6,538 nt of DNA, from contig JAEEUO010000071.1 in NCBI GenBank assembly GCA_016286935.1, positions 1 to 6,538 on the forward strand. Direction: 5' to 3'. The stretch comes from Bacillota bacterium. Lineage in GTDB: Bacteria; Bacillota; Clostridia; Peptostreptococcales; Anaerovoracaceae. The notes below the pieces were generated by a model. It was not told the DNA's origin, made no database searches, and saw only the letters and a program-made list of their open reading frames with translations. Both the position numbers and the translations under genes were made by a program. Positions 1 to 5,665 of this stretch are shown here, piece after piece (position 1 is the stretch's first letter; each line of letters opens with the position of its first letter).

Positions 1-1
1 C

Positions 2-598
2 ATCGACGGGCTCGAGGAGCGCCTCATCACGCGCTTCGGCTGGGGCATGATCGCTGACATCCAGCCGCCGGAATTCGAGACGCGAGTCGCGATCCTCCAG
101 AAAAAGGCCGAACAGGACAGCGTTCCGATCACCGAGGGAATGAACGAAGTCTTCTTCCTGATCGCGGAACACGTCAATTCCAACATCCGCGATCTCGAAG
201 GCGCTCTGAACCGCGTCGTCGCCTACGCGAACATGATCGGAAAGCCCGTTTCCAAACAGCTCGTCCGGGAGGCGCTGCGCGATCTCTTCTCCGACGAGGA
301 GATCGTCATCACGCCGAACATCATCAAAAAAGTCGTCGCGAGCTACTACGGGATTAAATCCGCCGACCTCGATTCGGAATCGCGCGCAAGGAACGTCTCC
401 TACCCGCGCCAGATCGCGATGTATCTGTGCAAGGATCTGACGAATCTGTCTTATCCGAAGATCGGAGACGTGTTCGGCGGACGGGACCATACGACCGTCA
501 TCCACGCCTGCAAGACGATCACGAAAGATATGAAGGAAAACGAATCGCTCCGCGAGCTGATCGAAAAGTTCCGGACAAACCTGACGGAACAGGCGTAA
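2..598 (+). CDS. dnaA: Chromosomal replication initiator DnaA, C-terminal part (5' truncated by window edge)
   Basis: DnaA is the AAA+ ATPase that binds DnaA boxes and melts the origin. The frame is open from base 2, so the gene enters from the left; 198 residues remain of a protein that is usually about 440-460 aa. Counting from base 2, the fragment starts in the AAA+ core: R11 in TRFGWG matches the arginine finger position, and NIRDLEGAL (from residue 61) is the sensor 2 region. Domain IV, the helix-turn-helix DNA-binding domain, follows, with YPRQIAMYL and the DnaA signature [17 protein letters not shown] (residues 155-171). The residue before PRQ is Tyr, whereas E. coli has Arg399; Bacillus also has an aromatic there, so this fits a Gram-positive DnaA. 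The ATG at 47 is internal and not the start. The gene ends in TAA and is followed by an origin-like spacer, then dnaN. Identification is very secure. Confidence 0.98.
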   Translation: MDGLEERLITRFGWGMIADIQPPEFETRVAILQKKAEQDSVPITEGMNEVFFLIAEHVNSNIRDLEGALNRVVAYANMIGKPVSKQLVREALRDLFSDEEIVITPNIIKKVVASYYGIKSADLDSESRARNVSYPRQIAMYLCKDLTNLSYPKIGDVFGGRDHTTVIHACKTITKDMKENESLRELIEKFRTNLTEQA

Positions 599-608
599 TT
601 CACAGGGC

Positions 609-617
609 TGTGGATGA
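609..617 (-). promoter_or_regulatory. Putative DnaA box (one mismatch)
   Basis: On the minus strand this reads TCATCCACA, one mismatch from the consensus TTATCCACA. It lies 10 bases past the dnaA stop, in the dnaA-dnaN spacer, with other boxes nearby. Being degenerate it may be a weak site; the clustering is the main support. Confidence 0.55.
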
Positions 618-627
618 AAAAAGACCG

Positions 628-636
628 TTTTCCACA
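628..636 (+). promoter_or_regulatory. Putative DnaA box (one mismatch)
   Basis: TTTTCCACA differs from TTATCCACA at one position. It is opposite in orientation to the box at 609-617 and 10 bases from it. It lies just upstream of the candidate -35 hexamer of the dnaN promoter, so DnaA bound here could affect both origin structure and dnaN transcription; that is inference. Confidence 0.55.
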
Positions 637-639
637 CGG

Positions 640-668
640 TTATCAAGAGCGTAAAAACGCTGTATGAT
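640..668 (+). promoter_or_regulatory. Candidate sigma-A promoter for dnaN
   Basis: TTATCA (640-645, 4 of 6 match to TTGACA) and TATGAT (663-668, 5 of 6 match to TATAAT) are separated by 17 bp, the optimal spacing. Transcription would start near 675 and run into dnaN. The DnaA boxes at 628-636 and 693-710 flank it, so initiator autoregulation is possible. The -35 is only fair, and dnaN may also be read from a dnaA promoter outside the window. Confidence 0.45.
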
Positions 669-692
669 ATGAAATCATAAGCCCTTCCGGAC

Positions 693-710
693 TTATCCAC
701 ACTGTCCACA
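693..710 (+). promoter_or_regulatory. Tandem DnaA boxes of the presumed origin (one perfect, one degenerate)
   Basis: TTATCCACA at 693-701 matches the DnaA box consensus exactly. It abuts CTGTCCACA (702-710), which has two mismatches and the same orientation. Two head-to-tail boxes next to a GC cluster are the arrangement described for the basal unwinding system of Bacillus-type origins, in which DnaA filaments start from the boxes and extend into neighbouring DNA. Position after dnaA and before dnaN matches the second half of bipartite Bacillota origins. Confidence 0.8.
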
Positions 711-751
711 CCCCCCTAATACTGTAACTGCTGCGAAAGACTAAAATAAAA
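711..751. other. oriC: Possible origin unwinding tract: C6 run, DnaA-trio-like repeats, AT-rich stretch
   Basis: Directly after the tandem boxes come CCCCCC (711-716) and then triplets which, in register from 716, read CTA ATA CTG TAA CTG CTG. DnaA-trios are described as repeats of 3'-(G/A)AT-5' on the complementary strand, with the central A most conserved; five of these six triplets have T in the middle on the + strand, giving that central A. A short AT-rich piece (741-751, CTAAAATAAAA) follows and runs into the dnaN ribosome binding site. Order and spacing fit a basal unwinding element; the trio match is imperfect and the AT-rich part is short. Confidence 0.5.
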
Positions 752-756
752 GGAGG
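751..756 (+). promoter_or_regulatory. dnaN ribosome binding site
   Basis: AGGAGG, perfectly complementary to the 16S rRNA 3' end, lies 10 bases before the ATG at 767. It fixes the dnaN start and overlaps the end of the AT-rich origin tract. Confidence 0.85.
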
Positions 757-766
757 CCCGTCCGCA

Positions 767-1876
767 ATGAAAATCTCCGTCAACCAGTCGCTGCTGTCTA
801 AAGTCCTGAACGTCGTCTCAAAAGCCGTTTCTTCGAGAACGACGATCCCCATTCTGAAGGGGATCCTTCTGAAGACCGTTCCGGAGGGACTGAAACTGTC
901 CGCTTCCGATCTCGATATCTCGATCGAAAAGACAGTACCGGTCACGGTCCTCGAAGAAGGCTCCGTCGTCGTTCCCGCTTCCCTTTTCACGGACATCGTC
1001 AAGATGCTTCCGAACGGAGAGATAGAGATCTCGTGCGATCCTTCGATGAACGTCACGATCAAATGCCTGACGTCGGAATACTCGATCGTCGGCCAGTCTC
1101 CCGAAGAGTTCCCGAGCATCGGCGAGATCAGCGCGAAGGAAACGTATGAATTCGACAAAAACGCGTTCAAGGAGATGATTTCCAGAACGTCTTTTGCGGC
1201 TTCCATCGACGAATCGAAGGGCATCATCGTCGGCATCCTGATGGAGCTCGACGAGGGCGCGATGAACATGGTCGCGCTCGACGGCTTCCGGATGGCCGTC
1301 GCGAGAAGCTCCGTCGCCTCTCTCGACCGGAAGCGCATCATCATCAACGCGCGCATCTTAAGCGAGATCAACAAGATCCTGATGGATATTCCCGACGCGG
1401 ATACCGTAAAGCTGACGCTCGATGAAAAGCGCGGCGTCGTTGACATCTCCGACACGAAGATCATCATCCGCCTCCTGGAAGGCGAATTCATCCGCTATCG
1501 CGACATCCTCCCGAAGGAACACAAAGTCCGCGTGACGGCAAACCGCAAGGAACTCGTCGACGCGATCGAACGCGCTTCGGTGATGGCGCGGAAAGGTAAA
1601 AACAACCTCATCGTTCTTTCCGTCGCGGACGACCGTCTGACGATCACCTCCCGTTCAGAGGAAGGCACGGTCCGCGAGGAACTGTTCATCCAGCTCGAAG
1701 GCGACGAGATCCGCATCGGCTTCAACGCGAAGTTCATCCTCGACGCTCTGAAGGCCGTCGACGACGAAGAGATCCTTCTCGACATGAATACTTCGGTCAG
1801 CCCCTGCCTGATCCGCCCGGTCGAGGGAGACGCGTACGAGTACCTGATCCTTCCCGTCCGTATTTCCGCGAACTGA
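767..1876 (+). CDS. dnaN: DNA polymerase III beta subunit (sliding clamp)
   Basis: The beta clamp is a ring-shaped homodimer that holds replicative and repair polymerases on DNA. The product is 369 aa, close to the family's usual 365-380, and should fold as three similar subdomains of about 120 residues. Family hallmarks include the N-terminal stretch ILKGILLKT followed by LKLSASDLDISIE, the block ALDGFRMAV around residue 172 (counterpart of the TDGHRLA region near the peptide-binding pocket in E. coli), and the C-terminal LILPVRI, the conserved tail that forms part of the partner-binding pocket. The tail carries three extra residues (SAN) beyond PVRI. The start is supported by AGGAGG at 751-756. 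recF begins 18 bp downstream, so the two are probably cotranscribed. No broken motif was seen and identification is very secure. Confidence 0.98.
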   Translation: MKISVNQSLLSKVLNVVSKAVSSRTTIPILKGILLKTVPEGLKLSASDLDISIEKTVPVTVLEEGSVVVPASLFTDIVKMLPNGEIEISCDPSMNVTIKCLTSEYSIVGQSPEEFPSIGEISAKETYEFDKNAFKEMISRTSFAASIDESKGIIVGILMELDEGAMNMVALDGFRMAVARSSVASLDRKRIIINARILSEINKILMDIPDADTVKLTLDEKRGVVDISDTKIIIRLLEGEFIRYRDILPKEHKVRVTANRKELVDAIERASVMARKGKNNLIVLSVADDRLTITSRSEEGTVREELFIQLEGDEIRIGFNAKFILDALKAVDDEEILLDMNTSVSPCLIRPVEGDAYEYLILPVRISAN

Positions 1877-1894
1877 CCGCTGTTTGAGTAAAAA

Positions 1895-2992
1895 ATGTAT
1901 TTTAAGAGCTTAACGCTTCAGAATTTCCGCAACTACGATTCGCTTGTTGCGGATTTTCATCCGAACGTGAATATCGTGACCGGTGAAAACGCCCAGGGAA
2001 AAACGAATCTGATCGAGGCGCTTTATTTCATGAGCCTCGGGAAGAGCTTCCGGACGTTCCGCGATTCCGAGCTGATCGGTTTTCAAAAGGATTTCTGCCG
2101 GCTGAAGAGCGTGTTCGTCAAGGACGGCGATGAACAGACGCTTGATTTCACGATCTCCGGAGAAGCGAAGGAAGCGCGCCTGAACGGCGTCAAACTCACA
2201 AAAAACAGCGATCTTCTCGAACAGGTCTATACGGTGATCTTCAGCCCGGAAGATTTAAAGATCGTGAAGGATGAGCCCGAAAAGCGGCGGCGCTTCATCG
2301 ACCGGGAGCTCTGCATGATGGATCCGATCTATTACAGGGCACTTTCCCGCTACAAAAAAGCCCTTCTGCAGCGCAACAACCTCCTCCGCGAGAACAGGCC
2401 GGACAAGGGCCTTGTGTCCGTCTGGAACGAAGCACTCGCGAACGAGGGCGCGAAGATCATCCGCCGTCGCGCCTCCTTCATCGAGCGGCTGAATACCGTC
2501 TCTTCCGGCCTCCACGATTCCATCACCCAGGGAAAAGAAAAACTGAAACTGACGTACGAGTCGGACTGCGAGCGGGCAGACGACCAGGAAGCGCTCTTTT
2601 TCGAGATATTGGAGCGCAATTATGAGCATGATCTTTTCCGGCGGACGACGACGAAGGGCCCGCACCGCGACGACATCGGCATCGAGATCGACGGAACGGA
2701 CGCGCGCCGGTATGGTTCGCAGGGACAGCAGCGGACGGCCGCCCTTTCGCTGAAGCTCGCGGAGATCAATCTGATCCGGGAGGAAACGGGTGAGGACGCC
2801 GTTCTTCTTCTCGACGATGTGCTGTCGGAACTCGATCCGAATCGCCAGGCCTTCCTTCTGAAGACGCTGTCAAGCGTGCAGCTTTTCATCACCGCGGCCG
2901 AACGGAGCGCCTCCCTTCTCGAAAAAATACCGGCTTACCGGCTTTTTATCATCGAAAACGGTACGATCAGGGAGATGTTCGACGTCGAGTGA
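1895..2992 (+). CDS. recF: DNA replication and repair protein RecF
   Basis: RecF is an SMC-like ABC ATPase that binds DNA at gaps and, with RecO and RecR, promotes RecA loading at stalled forks. The 365-residue product has the normal family length. Walker A is GENAQGKT (residues 30-37), the ABC signature lies in GSQGQQRT (274-281), and Walker B with its acidic pair is AVLLLDDV (302-309, D307/D308), followed by the D-loop SELD (311-314). The N-terminus MYFKSLTLQNFRNY is typical. An in-frame TAA at 1889-1891 makes the ATG at 1895 the first possible start; upstream of it there is only a weak GAG, so translation may depend on dnaN. yaaA (rlbA), commonly found between dnaN and recF in Bacillota, is not present in the 18-bp gap. 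No clear terminator follows recF. Confidence 0.97.
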   Translation: MYFKSLTLQNFRNYDSLVADFHPNVNIVTGENAQGKTNLIEALYFMSLGKSFRTFRDSELIGFQKDFCRLKSVFVKDGDEQTLDFTISGEAKEARLNGVKLTKNSDLLEQVYTVIFSPEDLKIVKDEPEKRRRFIDRELCMMDPIYYRALSRYKKALLQRNNLLRENRPDKGLVSVWNEALANEGAKIIRRRASFIERLNTVSSGLHDSITQGKEKLKLTYESDCERADDQEALFFEILERNYEHDLFRRTTTKGPHRDDIGIEIDGTDARRYGSQGQQRTAALSLKLAEINLIREETGEDAVLLLDDVLSELDPNRQAFLLKTLSSVQLFITAAERSASLLEKIPAYRLFIIENGTIREMFDVE

Positions 2993-3146
2993 AGCGTACA
3001 AGCGGCGGAAGCGTTACGATTGCAACGGTTTTCGCGGCAACACAACATCCTGTGTAAAAACAGATCGTAGAAGGCAAAAAGACGCTATCGATGGGGTTGC
3101 TTTACAATAACACAAAACAGTAAACGAAAAAACGGGCTATTTTTGC
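2993..3146. other. Non-coding spacer after recF, no confident feature
   Basis: This is the promoter-distal part of the 255-bp gap between recF and rpmH. I see no credible coding frame and no recF terminator with a stable stem and U-tract. A 5-bp inverted repeat ACACA/TGTGT (3040-3044 and 3051-3055) and a 5-bp AACGG/CCGTT pair (3131-3135 and 3146-3150) occur but are weak. Bases from about 3100 to 3135 are A-rich compared with the flanking genes. Confidence 0.5.
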
Positions 3147-3190
3147 CGTTGAAACGCGTTGAAAAAGCGTGTTTTCCGGTTGACAAAGCG
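3147..3190 (+). repeat. Phased direct repeats at the rpmH promoter
   Basis: CGTTGAAA occurs at 3147-3154 and again at 3157-3164, exactly 10 bp apart. The second copy extends to CGTTGAAAAAGCG (3157-3169), and GGTTGACAAAGCG (3178-3190) matches it at 11 of 13 positions, 21 bp further on. Spacings of one and two helical turns put all three on the same face of the DNA. The third copy contains the -35 hexamer. This could be a regulator binding site or chance similarity around TTGA-A motifs; no regulator is identified. Confidence 0.5.
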
Positions 3191-3209
3191 ATTATTTTTC
3201 CATTATAAT
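3180..3209 (+). promoter_or_regulatory. Strong sigma-A promoter of the rpmH operon
   Basis: TTGACA (3180-3185) and TATAAT (3204-3209) both match the consensus at 6 of 6 positions, with an 18-bp spacer (1 bp over optimum). The predicted transcript starts around 3214-3217, leaving a leader of about 30 bases before rpmH. A perfect promoter fits the high demand for a ribosomal protein and drives rpmH-rnpA-yidD-yidC-jag. Confidence 0.92.
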
Positions 3210-3230
3210 TTGTAGGCTAATGCTGATAAC

Positions 3231-3240
3231 AAGGAGGTGA
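3231..3240 (+). promoter_or_regulatory. Extended ribosome binding site of rpmH
   Basis: AAGGAGGTGA is a ten-base match to the anti-Shine-Dalgarno end of 16S rRNA, seven bases before the ATG at 3248. It decides the rpmH start and is the strongest translation signal in the window. Confidence 0.93.
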
Positions 3241-3247
3241 AAAAACC

Positions 3248-3391
3248 ATGGCTCAGAGAAAAGGCACCTACCAGCCGAAGAAGAAGCAGAGAAGCGAAGA
3301 ACACGGCTTCCTGAAGAGAATGTCGACGAAGAACGGCCGCAACGTTCTCAAGAGAAGAAGACTGAAGGGCAGAAAGAAGCTGACCGCGTAA
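3248..3391 (+). CDS. rpmH: 50S ribosomal protein L34
   Basis: L34 is a small, very basic protein of the large ribosomal subunit that binds 23S rRNA. The 47-residue product begins [15 protein letters not shown] and contains [20 protein letters not shown], the family pattern (TYQP, HGF-x-RM, T-x-NGR-x-VL-x-RRR) followed by a GRKKL tail. Most L34 proteins are 44-46 aa and start nearer the TYQP motif, so this one has a slightly longer N-terminus. Seven of its eight arginines use AGA, whereas neighbouring genes mostly use CGC, CGG or CGT; this suggests codon selection for high expression. It has a consensus promoter and a near-perfect ribosome binding site. Its TAA stop shares the final A with the rnpA start codon. 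Confidence 0.97.
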   Translation: MAQRKGTYQPKKKQRSEEHGFLKRMSTKNGRNVLKRRRLKGRKKLTA

Positions 3392-3729
3392 TGCTGAACC
3401 CTCTTGTTCTGCGGAAGGAGCGGGATTTCAACGCCCTGTATACCAAAGGAAAATCGATGGGAGGTCGTTTTACGATCCTGTTCTACAGGAAAAACGGGCT
3501 CTCTTTTTCCCGTAAAGGATTTCTCGCAAGCAAGAAAGTCGGCAACGCCGTCCAGCGCAACCGCGCCAGAAGACTCATGAAGGAGTCGGTCCGCCTGATC
3601 GAAGCGTCGACTCCTCTGAAACCGGGTTATGACGTCCTGTTCATCGCCCGCAATTCGATCAACAACCAGAACTGTGCGGATGTGAAAAAACAGATTGAAG
3701 CCGCAATGAAACGGACCGAACTGATATGA
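3391..3729 (+). CDS. rnpA: Ribonuclease P protein component
   Basis: RnpA is the protein subunit of RNase P. It binds the catalytic RNA and the 5' leader of precursor tRNAs, aiding removal of the leader. The 112-residue product has the usual length. [14 protein letters not shown] (from residue 7) matches the family N-terminus, and residues 48-65 contain the RNR signature [18 protein letters not shown], the conserved basic helix that contacts the RNA. The ATG overlaps the rpmH stop by one base (TAATG), and only a weak purine-rich stretch inside rpmH lies upstream, so translation is probably coupled to rpmH. The TGA stop overlaps the yidD start (ATGA). The rpmH-rnpA pairing is nearly universal in bacteria. 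Identification is very secure. Confidence 0.97.
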   Translation: MLNPLVLRKERDFNALYTKGKSMGGRFTILFYRKNGLSFSRKGFLASKKVGNAVQRNRARRLMKESVRLIEASTPLKPGYDVLFIARNSINNQNCADVKKQIEAAMKRTELI

Positions 3730-3935
3730 AACACGTACTGATCTTTCTCGTAAGACTGTACCAGAAATTCATTTCGCCCCTCTTCCCCGCGACGTGCCGG
3801 TTTTATCCGACATGCTCCGAATACTTTATTCAGGCTGTACAGAAATACGGGGCTTTGAAGGGCACCTGGCTCGGACTCAAACGTATCTCCAAATGCCATC
3901 CGTGGCATGAAGGGGGATACGATCCATTAAAATAG
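3726..3935 (+). CDS. yidD: Membrane protein insertion efficiency factor YidD
   Basis: YidD is a small membrane-associated protein that helps YidC-dependent insertion of inner-membrane proteins; its exact mechanism is not settled. The 69-residue product has an N-terminal amphipathic or hydrophobic segment (residues 3-21, [15 protein letters not shown]) and the conserved [10 protein letters not shown] motif (C24, C30), followed by a third cysteine and the end motif [11 protein letters not shown] (C57 onward). Family length is about 70-85 aa, so this is a normal compact member. The start overlaps the rnpA stop as ATGA, which implies coupled translation. Its TAG stop overlaps the ribosome binding site of yidC, and position between rnpA and yidC is standard. 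Identification is secure. Confidence 0.96.
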   Translation: MKHVLIFLVRLYQKFISPLFPATCRFYPTCSEYFIQAVQKYGALKGTWLGLKRISKCHPWHEGGYDPLK

Positions 3936-3939
3936 GAGA
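3934..3939 (+). promoter_or_regulatory. yidC ribosome binding site
   Basis: AGGAGA lies 10 bases before the yidC ATG at 3950 and overlaps the yidD stop codon TAG (3933-3935). It supports the chosen yidC start. Confidence 0.75.
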
Positions 3940-3949
3940 ATTCACGCTT

Positions 3950-4669
3950 ATGCAGATCTTATCTCTCCTCGGATATCCGTTCGCGATCGTCCTCGCGTTT
4001 CTCTATCGCCTCATCGGCAACTACGGCATCACGCTGATCGTCTTTACGCTCGTGATCTGTGCCGCTATGATCCCGCTGTATGCGAAGCAGATCAAATCGA
4101 CTTCGCGCATGAGCGAGATCCAGCCGAAGATCCAGGCGATCCAGACGAAATACGCGGGCGACCAGCAGACGATGAACATGAAGCTGCAGGAGCTCTACAG
4201 ACAGGAGCACTACAGCCCGACGCAGGGATGCCTCCCGATGTTCCTCCAGATGTTCGTCATCATGGGTCTTTTCGCGATGCTGCGGAATCCGATGATGTTC
4301 ATCGACGTTTCGAAGAACGCGATGTACGAAGCCCTCGTCATGGGAACGCACGAATCGTTCCTGTGGATCAAGGATCTCTCCCAGCCCGATCCCTGGATCC
4401 TGCCGATCCTGACCGGCGTTGCCCAGTTCCTGACGAGTTTTATCACGCAGAAGACGAACCCGGCGCCCCAGCAGCCCGGCATGGGTTCGATGAAGTTGAT
4501 GGGGTATTTCTTCCCGGTCATGATCCTCTGGCTCGGCCGTTCGATGCCTGCCGGACTGACGATGTACTGGTTCGTCCGTTCGGTGTTCACGATCGTCCAG
4601 ACGGTCTTCCTGAACAAATCCCGTGAGAAGGAACTGCTTCGTCGCGAAGTTGAAAAGGAGTTTAAGTAA
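3950..4669 (+). CDS. yidC: Membrane protein insertase YidC/Oxa1 family
   Basis: YidC inserts proteins into the cytoplasmic membrane, alone or with SecYEG. The 239-residue product consists of the conserved Oxa1 core only, as in Gram-positives, without the large N-terminal periplasmic domain of Proteobacteria. I see no lipobox cysteine near the N-terminus, so it is probably not processed as a lipoprotein. A first core helix spans about 25-43, a charged cytoplasmic hairpin 45-90, and the signature GCLPMFLQM starts the next helix at 93. Further membrane segments lie near 150-166 and 184-221, with the typical PAGLTMYW (200-207). The residue five before P42, which is Arg in E. coli (R366) and B. 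subtilis YidC, is Cys37 here; instead there is Arg210 in the last helix. The C-terminus is short and basic. Downstream jag starts 3 bp after the stop. Confidence 0.96.
   Translation: MQILSLLGYPFAIVLAFLYRLIGNYGITLIVFTLVICAAMIPLYAKQIKSTSRMSEIQPKIQAIQTKYAGDQQTMNMKLQELYRQEHYSPTQGCLPMFLQMFVIMGLFAMLRNPMMFIDVSKNAMYEALVMGTHESFLWIKDLSQPDPWILPILTGVAQFLTSFITQKTNPAPQQPGMGSMKLMGYFFPVMILWLGRSMPAGLTMYWFVRSVFTIVQTVFLNKSREKELLRREVEKEFK
4655..4660 (+). promoter_or_regulatory. jag ribosome binding site
   Basis: AAGGAG sits inside the last codons of yidC, 12 bases before the jag ATG at 4673. It supports this start and ties jag translation closely to yidC. Confidence 0.7.
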
Positions 4670-4672
4670 CGT

Positions 4673-5659
4673 ATGATCATCAACGCCATTGACAAGTGGG
4701 GCACTACGGTCGACGAAGCGGTGTCCCTGGCTCTGGCTGATTTGAACTGCTCAAAAGAAGATGTGGAGGTCACCGTTCTCGAGGAACCGTCGAAGGGCTT
4801 CCTCGGCATCGGCGCAAAGCTTGCCCTTGTCCACGTCGAACGCAAAAAACCCTCGAAAAACGAGAGCAAATCACAGCCGGAAAAGGAACAGAAACCCGAA
4901 CCCGCGCGCAAACAATACGGGCCGATCGCCAAGGAAGAAGTGACCGAGGAAGAAAGCCGCATCGACCGGACGAGCCCGCTGCCCGGAAAGAAGGAGCGCG
5001 GCAAAAACCGCAACCGCAACAAAAACCGCAAGAACGAGGGCGAAAACAAGGCCCCCAAGGCGGTCCAGGAACCCGCGGAACTCCCCGAAGAATACTTCAC
5101 CGCCGACATCCACAAAAAGCCCGACAATCTCGTTCCGGACGACGATACGCCGGCGCTCGGCTTCCTCAAGATGCTCGCCGAAAAGATGGCGCTCGACGTC
5201 GAAGTCAAAGGCTATAAGAACGACGAATGCGTCTATATGGACATCAGCGGCAAGGATGCCGGAACGCTGATCGGCAAACGCGGCGCGACGCTCGATTCGA
5301 TCCAGTATCTGACGAGCCTCGTCGTGAACAAGGAGTCCGAAGGCTATACGAAGGTCATCGTCGACGTCGAAAACTACCGCGAAAAGCGCGAAAAGACGCT
5401 GACCCAGCTCGCGAACCGCCTTGCCGGAAAGGTCCTCCAGAGCGGAAAATCCGTCCGCCTCGAGCCGATGAACCCGTACGAACGGAAGGTCATCCACGCG
5501 ACGCTCCAGAAATACCCCGGTGTGAACACCCGGAGCGAAGGCGAAGAGCCGTTCCGCCGCGTCATCATCGAGCGCGACCGGAAGCAGAAAGCCGACAAGA
5601 AGGCCGCGGCCCCCGCGGACAGCGCGCCTCTTGAAGCGCCCGCGGAGAACGAAGAATAA
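4673..5659 (+). CDS. jag: RNA-binding protein Jag/KhpB (SpoIIIJ-associated)
   Basis: Jag (KhpB/EloR) is an RNA-binding protein that in several Gram-positives partners with KhpA and affects cell elongation and division; its gene travels with yidC. The 328-residue product has three recognisable parts. Residues 1-58 form the Jag-N domain, with KGFLGIG at about 41-47. A long hydrophilic linker (about 59-150) is rich in Lys, Glu, Asn and Pro, including the basic patch GKNRNRNKNRKN. A KH domain follows (from about 160), with its GxxG loop IGKRG at 200-204, then an R3H domain with R271 and H275 in NPYERKVIH and the closing motif GEEPFRRVIIE. An Ala/Pro/Glu-rich tail ends the protein. Length exceeds the B. 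subtilis Jag (about 208 aa) mainly through the linker and tail. It is the last gene before the terminator at 5666. Confidence 0.95.
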   Translation: MIINAIDKWGTTVDEAVSLALADLNCSKEDVEVTVLEEPSKGFLGIGAKLALVHVERKKPSKNESKSQPEKEQKPEPARKQYGPIAKEEVTEEESRIDRTSPLPGKKERGKNRNRNKNRKNEGENKAPKAVQEPAELPEEYFTADIHKKPDNLVPDDDTPALGFLKMLAEKMALDVEVKGYKNDECVYMDISGKDAGTLIGKRGATLDSIQYLTSLVVNKESEGYTKVIVDVENYREKREKTLTQLANRLAGKVLQSGKSVRLEPMNPYERKVIHATLQKYPGVNTRSEGEEPFRRVIIERDRKQKADKKAAAPADSAPLEAPAENEE

Positions 5660-5665
5660 ACGAGG

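Noticed and set aside
640..648. TTATCAAGA as a further DnaA box
   Set aside because: Two mismatches in the most conserved half; it is better explained as the candidate -35 region.
427..654. Second + strand frame overlapping the end of dnaA and the origin spacer
   Set aside because: Out of frame with the DnaA signature region; the product is Arg/Asp-rich and resembles no family, as expected for an alternative frame.
663..679. TATGAT/ATCATA inverted repeat in the origin spacer
   Set aside because: 6-bp AT-rich arms with a 5-base spacer overlapping the candidate -10; likely chance, no independent support as an operator.
643..1491. Antisense open frame of 282 codons on the minus strand over dnaN
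   Set aside because: Shadow of dnaN: Ser/Arg/Ile-rich product without motifs, and its 3' end runs into the origin spacer.
2255..2665. Antisense open frame over recF
   Set aside because: Overlaps the conserved recF coding sequence and has no family features.
3012..3032. CGTT/AACG hairpin followed by GTTTT after recF as a terminator
   Set aside because: A 4-bp stem with an 8-base loop is too weak to be credible.
3131..3150. AACGG/CCGTT inverted repeat as a recF terminator
   Set aside because: Only 5 bp with a 10-base loop, and no T-tract follows on the + strand. On the minus strand a T-tract does follow, but there is no minus-strand gene to end.
3221..3229. TGCTGATAA in the rpmH leader as a minus-strand DnaA box
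   Set aside because: Two core mismatches (TTATCAGCA) and no neighbouring boxes in the recF-rpmH gap.
4210..5208. Long antisense open frame (332 codons, minus strand) over yidC and jag
   Set aside because: It lies opposite two well-identified genes, is rich in Ser and Arg as expected for the complement of GC-biased codons, and shows no recognisable domain.
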